From: Salinivenus lutea
Lineage (GTDB): Bacteria; Bacteroidota; Rhodothermia; Rhodothermales; Salinibacteraceae
NCBI GenBank assembly: GCA_002894685.1
Contig: NCRC01000001.1
Location: forward strand, 124,001-188,000
DNA length: 64,000 nucleotides
Direction of reading: 5' to 3'
Both the position numbers and the translations under genes were made by a program. Shown piece after piece: positions 45,801-53,472 of the stretch (its first letter is position 1; each line of letters begins with the position of its first letter). The notes beneath the pieces are model-generated. The model saw nothing but the letters and a program-made list of their open reading frames with translations. It searched no databases and was not told where the DNA came from.

Positions 45801-46135
45801 TCTTCCGCAAGATGGACATCGGGCCGCTCGTGGGGACTCGCACCTGGGGCGGCCTCGTGGGCATCTGGGGCACCCCGCCGCTGATCGACGGGGGCTCGAT
45901 CACCGCCCCGCGCGGCGGCTTCTTCACCACCGAGGGCGAGTGGGCCATCGAGAATGAGGGCGTCGCACCGGACATCAAGGTGGAGATGACGCCCCGCCTC
46001 GTGGAGCAGGGACAGGACCCCCAACTGCGCCGCGCCGTGGAGGCCGGTCTTCAGCGCCTGGAGAGCGAGGCCGTAGAGTTGATCGACCAGCCGCCGGCCC
46101 CGGAGAAGGCCCGCCGCCCCTCCGACGGAGAGTGA
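42875..46135 (+). CDS. Tricorn-type S41 protease, exported
   Basis: A 1086-residue protein with a signal peptide (AAVFVAALLLALPVQAQ). Repeated WSPDG/LSPDG blades (for example AWSPDGQQVAWVSD) form beta-propeller domains to about residue 680. An acidic linker lies near 545-575. A helical core-1 region, a PDZ domain (GDYLIAVNGTEV, about 800-850) and the S41 catalytic core follow. The nucleophile is S968 in NEMAGSGGDY, with RYNGGG and TWGGLVG around it. Tricorn family members degrade peptides after larger proteases; here it should act in the periplasm. The ATG at 42875 directly precedes the signal peptide. Confidence 0.92.
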   Translation: MPSVLRPAAVFVAALLLALPVQAQDDTRLLREPTVQNNTIVFAYANDLWVVGTDGGDAERLTSFPGTETQPHLSPDGERVAFTGEYDGDTDVFVVPVEGGQPTRVTHHPSADHVRGWTPDGEILFMSRRQGGPRLKPQLWTVDPEAGGRPQRVSVPRAYTGTVADDGQRLAYELVDPWDPEWRNYRGGQAQPIRILNLETMDLEKVPWEGERHKNPVWLGDTVYFLSERDRAMNVWAYDTAADSLRQVTSHDTYDVKGLAAGDGTVVYEQAGYLHRHDPATGQTQRLSIHVRGDLPWTRPDWKDVGDQIRTAGLSPTGERAVFEARGEVFTVPTEHGDVRNLTESAGAADRSPAWSPDGQQVAWVSDASGEYQLFVGDQKGLTSPERYDLPGPTFYYDLQWSPDGSHVLFTDADRSLWTLDLDTGDTTRVDTDPYATPQRTIDPTWSPDGEWIAYTVRQDNLHYAVRLYSVETGNTLQGATDLVETRHPTWGADGDYLYFLGTTNLGLNTGWLDMSSYGRPATYGLYAAVLSDDGQSPLLPRSDEAPTEEADDEAKASEAETDAESSAGVSVDIDRDNLSDRIVSLGEPKRIYSQLQAGPSGTLFYVEQPQGDGAPVLKKYSFEERESMPFMEGVQQFTLSHDRNQLLYQAGGTWGVVPTSGSPSVGDGALELDLETRITPPEEWAQIYREAWRFQRDYFYVENLHGADWPTVYERYEPWLDHAQHREDLNYVLDVLGGEVSVGHSYTGGGDMPETDEVSVGLLGADLRANQGYYRFARIYEGEPWTDAAGPLAAPGVDVSTGDYLIAVNGTEVTSDMNPYAPFEETAGEQVILTVNDEPTAEGAREVTVVPTDSEAELRRIAWIEHNREVVDSLSDGRLGYVYIPDTGGGGYERFTRNYFSQQDKEGMIIDERYNGGGSAADYMVNVMSRQLHGYFSNPVGDKTPFTSPGAGVWGPKVMIINEMAGSGGDYLPYLFRKMDIGPLVGTRTWGGLVGIWGTPPLIDGGSITAPRGGFFTTEGEWAIENEGVAPDIKVEMTPRLVEQGQDPQLRRAVEAGLQRLESEAVELIDQPPAPEKARRPSDGE

Positions 46136-46173
46136 GCCGTCACGCCCACCAATCGGTCCCGCCGCAAAACAAA

Positions 46174-46213
46174 AACGCCCCGCCTGCCGGCGAAAGCCGG
46201 TGGGTGGGGCGTT
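46174..46213 (-). terminator. Intrinsic terminator after tRNA-Arg
   Basis: On the minus strand an 18-bp stem (three G-U pairs) with a 4-nt loop is followed by TTTTTGTTTTG, the full form of a Rho-independent terminator. It lies 9 bp past the tRNA 3' end. The same stem lies 38 bp after the protease stop and may also stop plus-strand transcription. Confidence 0.9.
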
Positions 46214-46222
46214 GAGGGGCCG

Positions 46223-46296
46223 CCTGCCCGGGAGGATTCGAACCCCCGGCCTCAGCCTCCGCAAGGCTGCGCTCTGTCCAACTGAGCTACGGGCAG
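46223..46296 (-). tRNA. tRNA-Arg, anticodon GCG
   Basis: A complete cloverleaf of 74 nt without encoded CCA. The acceptor stem is CTGCCCG/CGGGCAG with discriminator G73, and the D arm is GCTC-AGTTGGACA-GAGC. The anticodon stem-loop is CAGCC-TTGCGGA-GGCTG, and the T arm GGGGG-TTCGAAT-CCTCC has one G-U pair. U33 is followed by GCG, reading CGC/CGU. Bacteria normally use ACG (edited to ICG) for these codons. The Arg identity element A20 is present in the D loop. It sits alone between the protease and thiD and has its own terminator. Confidence 0.9.
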
Positions 46297-46380
46297 AAAA
46301 ATGGCTGTGAGACGGCGTCGTCCACAGGGAATTCTGTACACGAACCGCAATTCGGAAAAGATCCGGCGCTCATAAAGTGT

Positions 46381-47223
46381 TCACGACGCCGCCTCTTGAG
46401 CCGATCCCTCCAGGGCCACCGCCGACTCCGGATCCAGGTGGAAAAAGTGGTTCGTGGGTCCGCGCCCCTGCCCCAGCGGCAGGGCGTGGCGGATGGCCCC
46501 TGTGACGTAGCGCTTGGCCCGATCGACGGCCGCGCCGAGGTCGTGCCCGGCGGCCAGGTTGGCGGCAATGGCCGACGCGTACGTGCACCCGGTGCCGTGG
46601 GTGTGCTTCGTATCGATTCGCGGCGCGGTGAACGTGCGGACCTCTTCGGCCTCCACAAGCACATCGACCGCTTGGCCCGACTCGTTGAGGTGCCCGCCCT
46701 TCGCCAGCACGGCGTCCGGCCCCCTCTCGAACAGCGCCTCCGCGGCCCGCTGAAGATCGTCGGTCGTCTCGACGTCGATGCCCGTCAGGTGCGTCACCTC
46801 GTGCACGTTCGGCGTCACGACCGTGGCGAGGGGCAACAGCACGTCGACGAGCGTCTCGATCGCCTCCTCCTGGAGCAGCTTAAAGCCCGTCTTGGAGATC
46901 ATCACCGGATCCACGACGAGCGGCTGGAGGCCGTGCGCCCGCACCCGATCGGCTACGGCCTCGATGATTTCGGGGGCGGAGAGCATGCCGGTCTTCGTCG
47001 CCCGCACGTCCAGGTCCTCCGCCACCGCGTCGATCTGAGCGGCCACGAGGTCGGGCGAGAGGTCCTGCGACTGCCGGACGGCCTCTGTGTTTTGGGCGGT
47101 GATGGCAGTCAGGGCCGAGGCGCCGAAGACGCCCTGGGCCTCCATGGCCTTGAGGTCGGCCTGAATGCCGGCCCCGCCGCCGGAGTCGCTGCCGGCGATG
47201 GTGAGCGCCACAGGTTTGGTCAT
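46381..47223 (-). CDS. thiD: Hydroxymethylpyrimidine/phosphomethylpyrimidine kinase
   Basis: A 280-residue ribokinase-fold enzyme that phosphorylates HMP and HMP-P to supply the pyrimidine half of thiamin. Motifs are LTIAGSDSGGGAGIQADLKAM at the N-terminus, ITAQNTEAV and the GTGCTYASAIAANLAAG C-terminal anion hole with catalytic Asp region RIDTKHTHG. The length is normal. It is last in the thiO-S-G-E-D operon, 36 bp after thiE. The tail of about 25 residues is less conserved. Confidence 0.93.
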   Translation of the reverse strand: MTKPVALTIAGSDSGGGAGIQADLKAMEAQGVFGASALTAITAQNTEAVRQSQDLSPDLVAAQIDAVAEDLDVRATKTGMLSAPEIIEAVADRVRAHGLQPLVVDPVMISKTGFKLLQEEAIETLVDVLLPLATVVTPNVHEVTHLTGIDVETTDDLQRAAEALFERGPDAVLAKGGHLNESGQAVDVLVEAEEVRTFTAPRIDTKHTHGTGCTYASAIAANLAAGHDLGAAVDRAKRYVTGAIRHALPLGQGRGPTNHFFHLDPESAVALEGSAQEAAS

Positions 47224-47259
47224 GTCGAGAAGCAATCGGCTGTAGAAGAAGGGTGTGGA

Positions 47260-47895
47260 TTAGGTCTGTCCAGCCGCCAGGGCCTGGAGGTACGCCCGCG
47301 TCGCGGCCGCCGGGGCGTCCGCCTCCATGATGCCGGAGAGCACCGCCACGCCGGCGGCCCCCGCCGTCTGGCAGGCCGAGACGCGCTCGGGCGTGATCCC
47401 CCCCAGCGCGAGGACCGGCGTGGGGGCGGCGGCCCGACAGAAGGAGCGCAGGCCGTCCACGCCCGTGGGGGCGGCGTCCGGCTTGCTGTCCGTCTCGAAC
47501 ACGGGACTAAAGAAGAAGTAGTCGCTTTCCTGCGTCTGGGCGGCCGTCGCCTCCGCCTCCTCGTGCGCCGAGTAGCCGATGAGGGCATCCGCCCCCAGCG
47601 CCGCCCGGGCCTCCCCCACGGAGGGACCGCGCCGTCCGACGTGGAGCCCCGTGTGCAGGCGCTTTGCTGCGTCCAGTTGCGTGTTGATGGTCACGCAAAC
47701 CCCGTCCGCCGTCTCGCGGAGGCGCGACGTGAGAGGCTCGGCGGCCGCCTCAAAGGCCCCGGGGTCCACGGTGTGGTCGCGCAGGTGGACCCACCGCACG
47801 CCGGCCCGCACCGCGGCGACGGCACGGTCGGCCCGCTCCGGCGTCGTGAATCGATCCGCAATGAGGGCGAGACGAGGAGACGGGAGAGACGGCAT
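47260..47895 (-). CDS. thiE: Thiamine-phosphate synthase family (ThiE/TenI)
   Basis: A 211-residue TIM-barrel protein. The substrate loops read GVRWVHLRDH, VTINTQLDAAKRLHTGLHVG, IGYSAHEEAEA and LALGGITPERV, and FSPVFETDSKP is the pyrophosphate region. In the operon it should couple HMP-PP and the thiazole phosphate. Two signature residues differ from classical ThiE (HLRDH for QLREK and INTQ for INDR), which makes the thiazole tautomerase TenI an alternative. Gaps of 39 and 36 bp to thiG and thiD support cotranscription. Confidence 0.78.
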   Translation of the reverse strand: MPSLPSPRLALIADRFTTPERADRAVAAVRAGVRWVHLRDHTVDPGAFEAAAEPLTSRLRETADGVCVTINTQLDAAKRLHTGLHVGRRGPSVGEARAALGADALIGYSAHEEAEATAAQTQESDYFFFSPVFETDSKPDAAPTGVDGLRSFCRAAAPTPVLALGGITPERVSACQTAGAAGVAVLSGIMEADAPAAATRAYLQALAAGQT

Positions 47896-47934
47896 GGAAG
47901 GTCTGTCTGTGCCGCAGCCACTACACCGCGTGCG

Positions 47935-48756
47935 TCAGTCGCCGACTTGTCCTTCCGTCGGCGAGGAGGCCTGCGCGTAGAGGCGACGCGGAATGCGCCC
48001 GGCCCGGTGCGCCCGGCGTCCCGATTCCACCGCCAGCCGCATGGCGTGGGCCATCTGCACCGGGTGCTGTGCCTCGGCAATGGCCGTGTTCAACAGGACG
48101 CCGTCGTAGCCCAGCTCCATCGCGGTCACCGCGTCGCTGGCGGTGCCAATCCCCGCATCCACGATGAGCGGCGTGTCCTCGACGACCTCCCGGATAATGC
48201 GCAGGTTGTACGGGTTGACGAGCCCCATCCCGCTCCCGATGGGCGAGCCAAGCGGCATGACGGCCGCACACCCCAGGTTGGCGAGCTTGCGACACGTGAT
48301 CGGGTCGTCGTTGGCGTAGGCCAGCACGGTAAACCCATCGTCAACGAGCGTCTTGGCCGCGTCGAGAAGCTGCTCAACATCGGGCATCAGCGTCTCGTCG
48401 TCCCCGATGACCTCCAGCTTAATGAGGTCGGTGTCGAGGGCTTCCCGGGCCAACTGCGCCACGAGCACCGCCTCGCGGGCCGTGTAGCACCCGGCGGTGT
48501 TCGGCAGAATCTCGTAGCCGCCCCGGCGGAGCAGGTCGAGGTGACTTTCCGGCGCGGGGTCCTCCACGTTCACCCGGCGGATGGCCACGGTCACCAGCTC
48601 GGTGCCGGTGGCCTCCAGGGCATCAAGCATCACCTGCGGATTGGGGTAGCGACTGGTGCCCACGATGAGGCGCGAAGAAAAGTCGCGGTCCCCAATCGTG
48701 AGGGGGTCGTCGGTCGCACTCGCGACCGCCCCGTTTGTGTGTACGTCGTCAGCCAT
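47935..48756 (-). CDS. thiG: Thiazole synthase
   Basis: A 273-residue TIM-barrel enzyme that builds the thiazole phosphate from deoxyxylulose phosphate, dehydroglycine and ThiS-thiocarboxylate. Family stretches are [49 protein letters not shown] with the Schiff-base Lys, and [13 protein letters not shown]. The N-terminal 20 residues are variable and the C-terminus keeps the ARGRIPRR-like basic tail. It lies between thiS (57 bp upstream) and thiE. Confidence 0.95.
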   Translation of the reverse strand: MADDVHTNGAVASATDDPLTIGDRDFSSRLIVGTSRYPNPQVMLDALEATGTELVTVAIRRVNVEDPAPESHLDLLRRGGYEILPNTAGCYTAREAVLVAQLAREALDTDLIKLEVIGDDETLMPDVEQLLDAAKTLVDDGFTVLAYANDDPITCRKLANLGCAAVMPLGSPIGSGMGLVNPYNLRIIREVVEDTPLIVDAGIGTASDAVTAMELGYDGVLLNTAIAEAQHPVQMAHAMRLAVESGRRAHRAGRIPRRLYAQASSPTEGQVGD

Positions 48757-48813
48757 AAACCTCCAGTGTGTCTACAATCAACGCCCGGCGCACGGCGGTC
48801 CCCCGCCCACAAG

Positions 48814-49047
48814 TCATCCGCCCTGCTGCGCCTGAATAATCTCAACCGTGTCCTCCTCCGCGAGGGTCACGTCCGCCCAGTCCTGGCGTCGAATCACGCT
48901 TTCGTTGATCGCGACGGCCACGCCGGTGGCCTCCGCCGGGTCGATTTCCAGGTCCTTCAGCACCGCGAGAAGCGGGTACCCCTCGGGCACCGTGCGGGCC
49001 TCCCCGTTCACGGTCACCGGAATGCGGGGGTCGGGGGTCGAACTCAT
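48814..49047 (-). CDS. thiS: Sulfur carrier protein ThiS
   Basis: A 77-residue ubiquitin-fold protein ending QQGG, where the terminal Gly is adenylated and thiocarboxylated to donate sulfur to thiazole. VTVNGEARTVPEGYPLLAVL is the N-terminal beta-grasp. Its ATG overlaps the stop of thiO as ATGA. The adenylating enzyme ThiF and a desulfurase are not in the window. Confidence 0.92.
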   Translation of the reverse strand: MSSTPDPRIPVTVNGEARTVPEGYPLLAVLKDLEIDPAEATGVAVAINESVIRRQDWADVTLAEEDTVEIIQAQQGG

Positions 49048-50183
49048 GAGGACGAGCGCGGAGATTCGGCGTCAGAAAAGCGGATGGGAGAAAACGGCTC
49101 CAGCCACTCTGAGGTTTCTCCCGTCCGGACCAGACGCGCAATCTCCTCGGCCGTCACGGGCGTCAGCAAAATGCCGTGGCGATAGTGGCCCGTCGCCATG
49201 ACGATGCCGGGGGCAGCCGTGGGGCCCAGGAGGGGCGCGTGGTCGCGGCTGGCAGGGCGCAGTCCGGCCCAGGTGTCGTCGACTGGCAGGTCGCGAATGC
49301 CGGGCACCACCTCCCACGCCCCCTCCAGCAGGTCGTAGAGTCCACCGGCGGTGACGGTCGTATCAAACCCCATCTCCTCGCTCGTCGCCCCCACGACGAT
49401 TCGGCCGTTCGACTTCGGTGCCAGGTACGCCTCCGGCCCCCGAATGACGTGGGTGAGGTCGAACGGGCGCTTGCGCCGCAACTGGAGCATCTGCCCCTTC
49501 ACCGGCCGCACGGGGGGACGCGCGTCCGGCAGAAGGCCTTCCAGTTCGCGCGACCACACGCCCGCCGCCACGACCACGCGGTCGGCCCCCACCCGCTCCC
49601 CGTCCGCCGTGCGCACGGCGGGGCGGTCCGCGTCGGGGACGACGGCCTCGATTGGCGTCTGCTCGTGCAGCGTGCCCCCTTCCGCCTCGAACGCGGTCCG
49701 CAGGGCCTTCATCAGCCGCCGGTTGTCCACCTGGTGATCCGTTGGCGAGTGCACGGCGGCCGAAAGCCCCGGCGCCACAAACGGCTCAATCTCGCGGGCC
49801 TCCTCGCCGGTCAGCCACTCCACCTCCAGCCCCTGCTCCCGCTGAAACTCGTACCGCCGCCGCAGGGCCTCCGCGCTGTCCCGGTCGTCGGCCACGATGA
49901 GCGTCCCCTCCGTGCGGTAGTCGACGCTCGTGTCGGCGGCGGCCTCCACCCGCTCCACAAAATCGGGCCACCGACGCCGGCTCTCCCGGTTCAACCGATA
50001 GAGCGCCAGCTCTTCGAACCCAATTTCGGTGTCGGGGGCGAGCATCCCGGCCGCCTGCCAGGAGGTGCCCCGCCCGGCCCGGCCCTTCTCAAAAACCGTG
50101 ACCGATGCCCCCCGGCGGGCAAGCTCGAAGCCCGTCGCGAGCCCAATGGTCCCGCCCCCAACAATCACAACGTCGTGTGCCAT
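49044..50183 (-). CDS. thiO: Glycine oxidase ThiO
   Basis: A 379-residue DAO-family flavoenzyme that oxidises glycine to iminoglycine (dehydroglycine) for thiazole synthesis, the aerobic substitute for ThiH. The FAD motif is VIVGGGTIGLATGFEL, followed by AGRGTSWQAAGMLAPDTE, typical of ThiO, and the C-terminal GHYRHGILLTPVTAE. First gene of the operon; its stop overlaps thiS. The ATG at 50183 was chosen over extensions reaching 50300. The promoter should lie in the 131-bp divergent gap, where I see no TPP riboswitch. Confidence 0.92.
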   Translation of the reverse strand: MAHDVVIVGGGTIGLATGFELARRGASVTVFEKGRAGRGTSWQAAGMLAPDTEIGFEELALYRLNRESRRRWPDFVERVEAAADTSVDYRTEGTLIVADDRDSAEALRRRYEFQREQGLEVEWLTGEEAREIEPFVAPGLSAAVHSPTDHQVDNRRLMKALRTAFEAEGGTLHEQTPIEAVVPDADRPAVRTADGERVGADRVVVAAGVWSRELEGLLPDARPPVRPVKGQMLQLRRKRPFDLTHVIRGPEAYLAPKSNGRIVVGATSEEMGFDTTVTAGGLYDLLEGAWEVVPGIRDLPVDDTWAGLRPASRDHAPLLGPTAAPGIVMATGHYRHGILLTPVTAEEIARLVRTGETSEWLEPFSPIRFSDAESPRSSS

Positions 50184-50314
50184 GGTGTCGCGCACTTCAG
50201 ATGAGCGGATGGCGTGCGTGTCCTGTAAGCGAACGCCCGGCAACGGGTCCCGAACGCGGAGCCCAATCATGCGTGTGAGACGGGTCGATGGTCGCCTCAC
50301 GACATCTTTTGCAA

Positions 50315-51391
50315 ATGTCTCACGACGCCGACATACTGATCGTGGGGGCGGGGCTCGCCGGGGCCTGCGCCGCCTTCGTGCTCAGCCCGACCCACGACGT
50401 TCACGTGCTGGAAGCCGAAAAGCCGGGCGCGGGCGCATCGGGCGCCGCCGCGGGCCTCGTAAACCCGTTTATGGGACGGCGCGCCCGCCCTGTCTGGCGC
50501 CTGCGGGAGGCCCTCGAGGCGGTGTCCACACTGCTGACACGGGCCGGCGCCTCCGCTCTCTTTCCCCAGCGCGGCGTCCTTCGCCCGGTGGTCGCGGACG
50601 AGCAGGCCGCCGCCTTCCGGGAGGCGGCCGCGGAGCACCCCGGCCTTGCGACGTGGCTCTCCCCGTCGGACGCGCATGGGCGGTTCTCCGGCGTAGCGAC
50701 TGAACAGGGCGCCCTCTGGGTTCCGCAGGGCGGGGCCATCGACGTGCGGGCCATGGTGAGGGCCCTCCTGGAGGCCGCCCAGGAGCGGAACGCGGTCGTC
50801 GAATCCCAGGCCCCCGTCCTCTACTGGCGCGAAACCCCCTCCGCCGCCGTCGTGGAGGTGGACCGCGGAGACGATACCGAGGAGCTGCGCGCCGACCGCG
50901 TACTGCTGGCCCTCGGGCAAGGCTATCCGCGCTTTCCCGAACTCCGGCGCCTCGGGCTCGACGGCGTGAAGGGACAGACCGTGCGGGTCCGGCGGCCATC
51001 CGCGCTGAACGCGTCCCTCCCTCCCCTCTCCGGCCGCGGCTACGTGGTGCCCGACGACGACACGCTCGTGCTGGGCAGCAACTACGACAACAACTTCGAC
51101 GACCTGACCCCCGACCCCGACGCTACCGACTACATCCAGGAGAAGACCGCCCGCATGGTGCCGGACCTCGCGGGGGCCGAGGTGATCGGCGAGCGGGCCG
51201 GTGTCCGCGTGAAGCATACCGATACAAACAAGCCCCTCCTCGGCCCCCTCCCGGACCGAACCCGCCTCTGGACCTTCACGGCCCTCGGCTCGAAAGGCCT
51301 CCTCACCGCCCCGCTCCTGGCGCAGGCCCTTCCGACCTACCTGCAAGATCCGGCCTCCATCCCCGATCCGGTGTCCCTTTTCGGACGCTGA
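50315..51391 (+). CDS. FAD-dependent oxidoreductase (DAO family)
   Basis: A 358-residue flavoprotein. The FAD-binding N-terminus is ILIVGAGLAGACAAFVL, then GASGAAAGLVNPFMGRRARPVWR; the latter NPF/GRR motif marks a Bacteroidota-type subfamily. A second dinucleotide-proximal region reads GLDGVKGQTVRVRRP, and the C-terminus is LWTFTALGSKGLLTAPLLAQ. The substrate is unknown. It is divergent from thiO and could share its regulation, but no function in thiamin synthesis is indicated. The next gene starts 51 bp downstream. Confidence 0.8.
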   Translation: MSHDADILIVGAGLAGACAAFVLSPTHDVHVLEAEKPGAGASGAAAGLVNPFMGRRARPVWRLREALEAVSTLLTRAGASALFPQRGVLRPVVADEQAAAFREAAAEHPGLATWLSPSDAHGRFSGVATEQGALWVPQGGAIDVRAMVRALLEAAQERNAVVESQAPVLYWRETPSAAVVEVDRGDDTEELRADRVLLALGQGYPRFPELRRLGLDGVKGQTVRVRRPSALNASLPPLSGRGYVVPDDDTLVLGSNYDNNFDDLTPDPDATDYIQEKTARMVPDLAGAEVIGERAGVRVKHTDTNKPLLGPLPDRTRLWTFTALGSKGLLTAPLLAQALPTYLQDPASIPDPVSLFGR

Positions 51392-51442
51392 TCCGTTTCG
51401 CCTCTACTGCCCGCCCTCTTCTACACACCCCCTTTTTCGCCT

Positions 51443-52852
51443 GTGTCCGACGACGCCCCGTATCCCTCCGTCGACGCCCTGCTGCACCGCGCCCTCGAAC
51501 ACGTCGAAGAATGGGAGCAGTCCTGGGGCGCGTTCGACCGCCATCCCTCCCTCGGCGTCGACCCGGACCGCCTCGACCGCGTGTTCGGCGAGTACCTGGA
51601 GCGGCTGGAGGGCAACTACCCGTTCCACCACCCGCGCTACGCCGGGCAGATGCTGAAGCCGCCCCACCCGGTGGCCGTCGCCGCCTACGCAGCGGCCCAG
51701 CGCATCAACCCCAACAACCACGCGCTCGACGGCGGCCCGCCCACAAGCCAGATGGAGCAGGAAGCGGTGGCCGAACTCGCACACATGCTGGGCCTCCCGG
51801 ACGAGACGCTGGGGCACCTCACCGGCGGGGGCACGGTGGCCAACCTCGAAGCACTCTGGGTGGCGCGCGAGCTCCACCCGGACGCATCGATCGCCGTGAG
51901 CGCGGATGCCCACTACACCCACGAGCGCATGGGCCGGGTGCTCGACGCCGACGTGACCTCCCTGCCGACCGACGCCCGAGGCCGCCTGCGGCTCGACGCC
52001 CTCGAAGACGCCCTCCAGCACGAATCCATCGGCACGGTCGTCCTCACCGCCGGCACCACCGGCCTCGGGAGCGTCGACCCGATCGCGGACGCCCTCGCAC
52101 TCTGCCGAGCCCACGGCGTCCGCGTGCACGTCGACGCCGCCTACGGAGGCTTCTTTCGACTCATGGCCGACGACGCCGCGCCAACGGTCGAGGGCTTTCC
52201 GGCGCGGGACTTCGTCGCCATCGAGCAGGCCGACTCCGTCGCCATCGACCCGCACAAGCACGGCCTGCAGCCCTACGGCTGTGGGTGCATCCTTTTTCGC
52301 GACCCCGCCGTCGGGCGGTTCTACAAGCACGACTCCCCGTACACCTACTTCACGTCCGACGACCTGCACCTCGGCGAGATCAGCCTGGAGTGCTCACGCG
52401 CCGGGGCCGCCGCCGGGGCGCTCTGGTGCACCCTTCGGGCCCTTCCGCTGGCCCCAACCGACGGCGTAGGGGCCATCGTAGGGGCCTGCCTGCGGGCGGC
52501 CCGCGCCTGGGCCGATCGCATCCGCGAGCGGGACGCCCTCACCCTGCTCACGCCCCCGGAAACCGACATCGTGGCGTACGTGCCGACGCCGGACGCGCCG
52601 ACCCTCTCCGCCGTCGACGCCGCCAGCCAGTCGCTCTTCGAGCGCGCGATGGACGACCCGGACGAGCCGGTCTTTACAAGCCTCTACCGCCTGCCCGCCG
52701 AGGCGCTAACGACGCTCTGCCCTCAGTTCGAGGCCGACCAGGACGAGGCCGCGGTCCTGCGCAGCGTGCTCATGAAGCCGGAGCACGAGACGTACGCCGC
52801 GGACGTGGTGGACCGACTCGCAACCCTGGCCCGCCCCCCGACCGACGCATAG
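51443..52852 (+). CDS. PLP-dependent group II decarboxylase-like protein
   Basis: A 469-residue fold-type I PLP enzyme starting at GTG (51443). Motifs are the N-terminal YAGQMLKPPHPVA, the phosphate-binding HLTGGGTVANLEAL, the VHVDAAYGGFF aspartate region and the Schiff-base Lys in IDPHKHGLQPYGCG. The group decarboxylates aromatic amino acids, glutamate or aspartate-type substrates; the exact one is unclear. The GTG is supported by an absence of ATG near the conserved start. It follows the FAD oxidoreductase by 51 bp and could be cotranscribed with it. Confidence 0.86.
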   Translation: MSDDAPYPSVDALLHRALEHVEEWEQSWGAFDRHPSLGVDPDRLDRVFGEYLERLEGNYPFHHPRYAGQMLKPPHPVAVAAYAAAQRINPNNHALDGGPPTSQMEQEAVAELAHMLGLPDETLGHLTGGGTVANLEALWVARELHPDASIAVSADAHYTHERMGRVLDADVTSLPTDARGRLRLDALEDALQHESIGTVVLTAGTTGLGSVDPIADALALCRAHGVRVHVDAAYGGFFRLMADDAAPTVEGFPARDFVAIEQADSVAIDPHKHGLQPYGCGCILFRDPAVGRFYKHDSPYTYFTSDDLHLGEISLECSRAGAAAGALWCTLRALPLAPTDGVGAIVGACLRAARAWADRIRERDALTLLTPPETDIVAYVPTPDAPTLSAVDAASQSLFERAMDDPDEPVFTSLYRLPAEALTTLCPQFEADQDEAAVLRSVLMKPEHETYAADVVDRLATLARPPTDA

Positions 52853-52859
52853 TGCGCCC

Positions 52860-53423
52860 TCACCGGATCACCGTCACCGTGCTCCGGGCGATGAACGCCC
52901 CCGAGTATTCGTCCTGTACAAATTTGAGCGCCTCCTCCGCCTCTCCCCGCTCCGCAAACGCGCCGATCCGCACGCGGTAGTACGGCTGCGAATACTCGAC
53001 CACGATGGGGGGCGGCGAGCGGAAGACGGCGCTGGGCGCATCGTCCTTGACCTGCTCCCACCACTGGCGCACCTTCTCCCGGACGTCCTGGGCCGCCGTC
53101 TGGTCCTGCGCCGAAAACACCTGCACGCGAAACCCTTCGATCGTCTGCTTCACCCCCTCGTCGGCCCGCCCACTCAGCAGCCGGGGGGGCACCTGGTGGA
53201 TCACCTCTTCCGTCCGCTCGGTGGGGGCCACGGTGTACGCCGACGGATCGAAGGATTCAAACTCGGCCACCGAGGCCCGGGCCGCCGCCGCGTCGTCGGT
53301 CCGGGCCGGGGGGTCCGTCTCGTCCTCCCGTTCGGTGTTGGGCTGGGACTGCGACGGCCCACTGCACGCTCCAAGCAGCAGGGCGAGGACGACGGCGGCG
53401 ATGGGGAGGCGGGCGAAGGCCAT
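52860..53423 (-). CDS. SPOR-domain lipoprotein
   Basis: A 187-residue exported protein with a lipobox (VLALLLGAC, Cys about 20). A Glu/Asp/Thr-rich linker leads to a C-terminal SPOR domain (GFRVQVFSAQDQTAAQDVREKV, then YYRVRIGAFAERGEAEEALK, ending FIARSTVTVIR). SPOR domains bind denuded peptidoglycan glycan strands, often at the septum. The likely site is the periplasmic face of an outer or inner membrane. The upstream extension of the frame is Arg-rich and overlaps the ALDH, so it was discarded. It converges with the decarboxylase, 7 bp apart. Confidence 0.85.
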   Translation of the reverse strand: MAFARLPIAAVVLALLLGACSGPSQSQPNTEREDETDPPARTDDAAAARASVAEFESFDPSAYTVAPTERTEEVIHQVPPRLLSGRADEGVKQTIEGFRVQVFSAQDQTAAQDVREKVRQWWEQVKDDAPSAVFRSPPPIVVEYSQPYYRVRIGAFAERGEAEEALKFVQDEYSGAFIARSTVTVIR

Positions 53424-53472
53424 GGGAAACCAGGGACTGATCGAACGAGAAACGGACACAAGACGCACCGGG

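Noticed and set aside
42788-46264. 1158-codon open frame on the minus strand, antisense to the tricorn-type protease
   Set aside because: It mirrors the codon phase of the real gene in GC-rich DNA. Its product is Gly/Val/Arg-rich with no recognisable domain, while the plus-strand protein has complete catalytic motifs.
46396-49185. 929-codon plus-strand open frame across the thi operon
   Set aside because: It runs antisense through five well-supported thi genes, including their intergenic gaps, and shows no family motif.
50184-50314. Possible TPP riboswitch upstream of thiO
   Set aside because: The invariant GGCTGAGA and CTGATCTGG-like stretches are absent from both strands of the gap.
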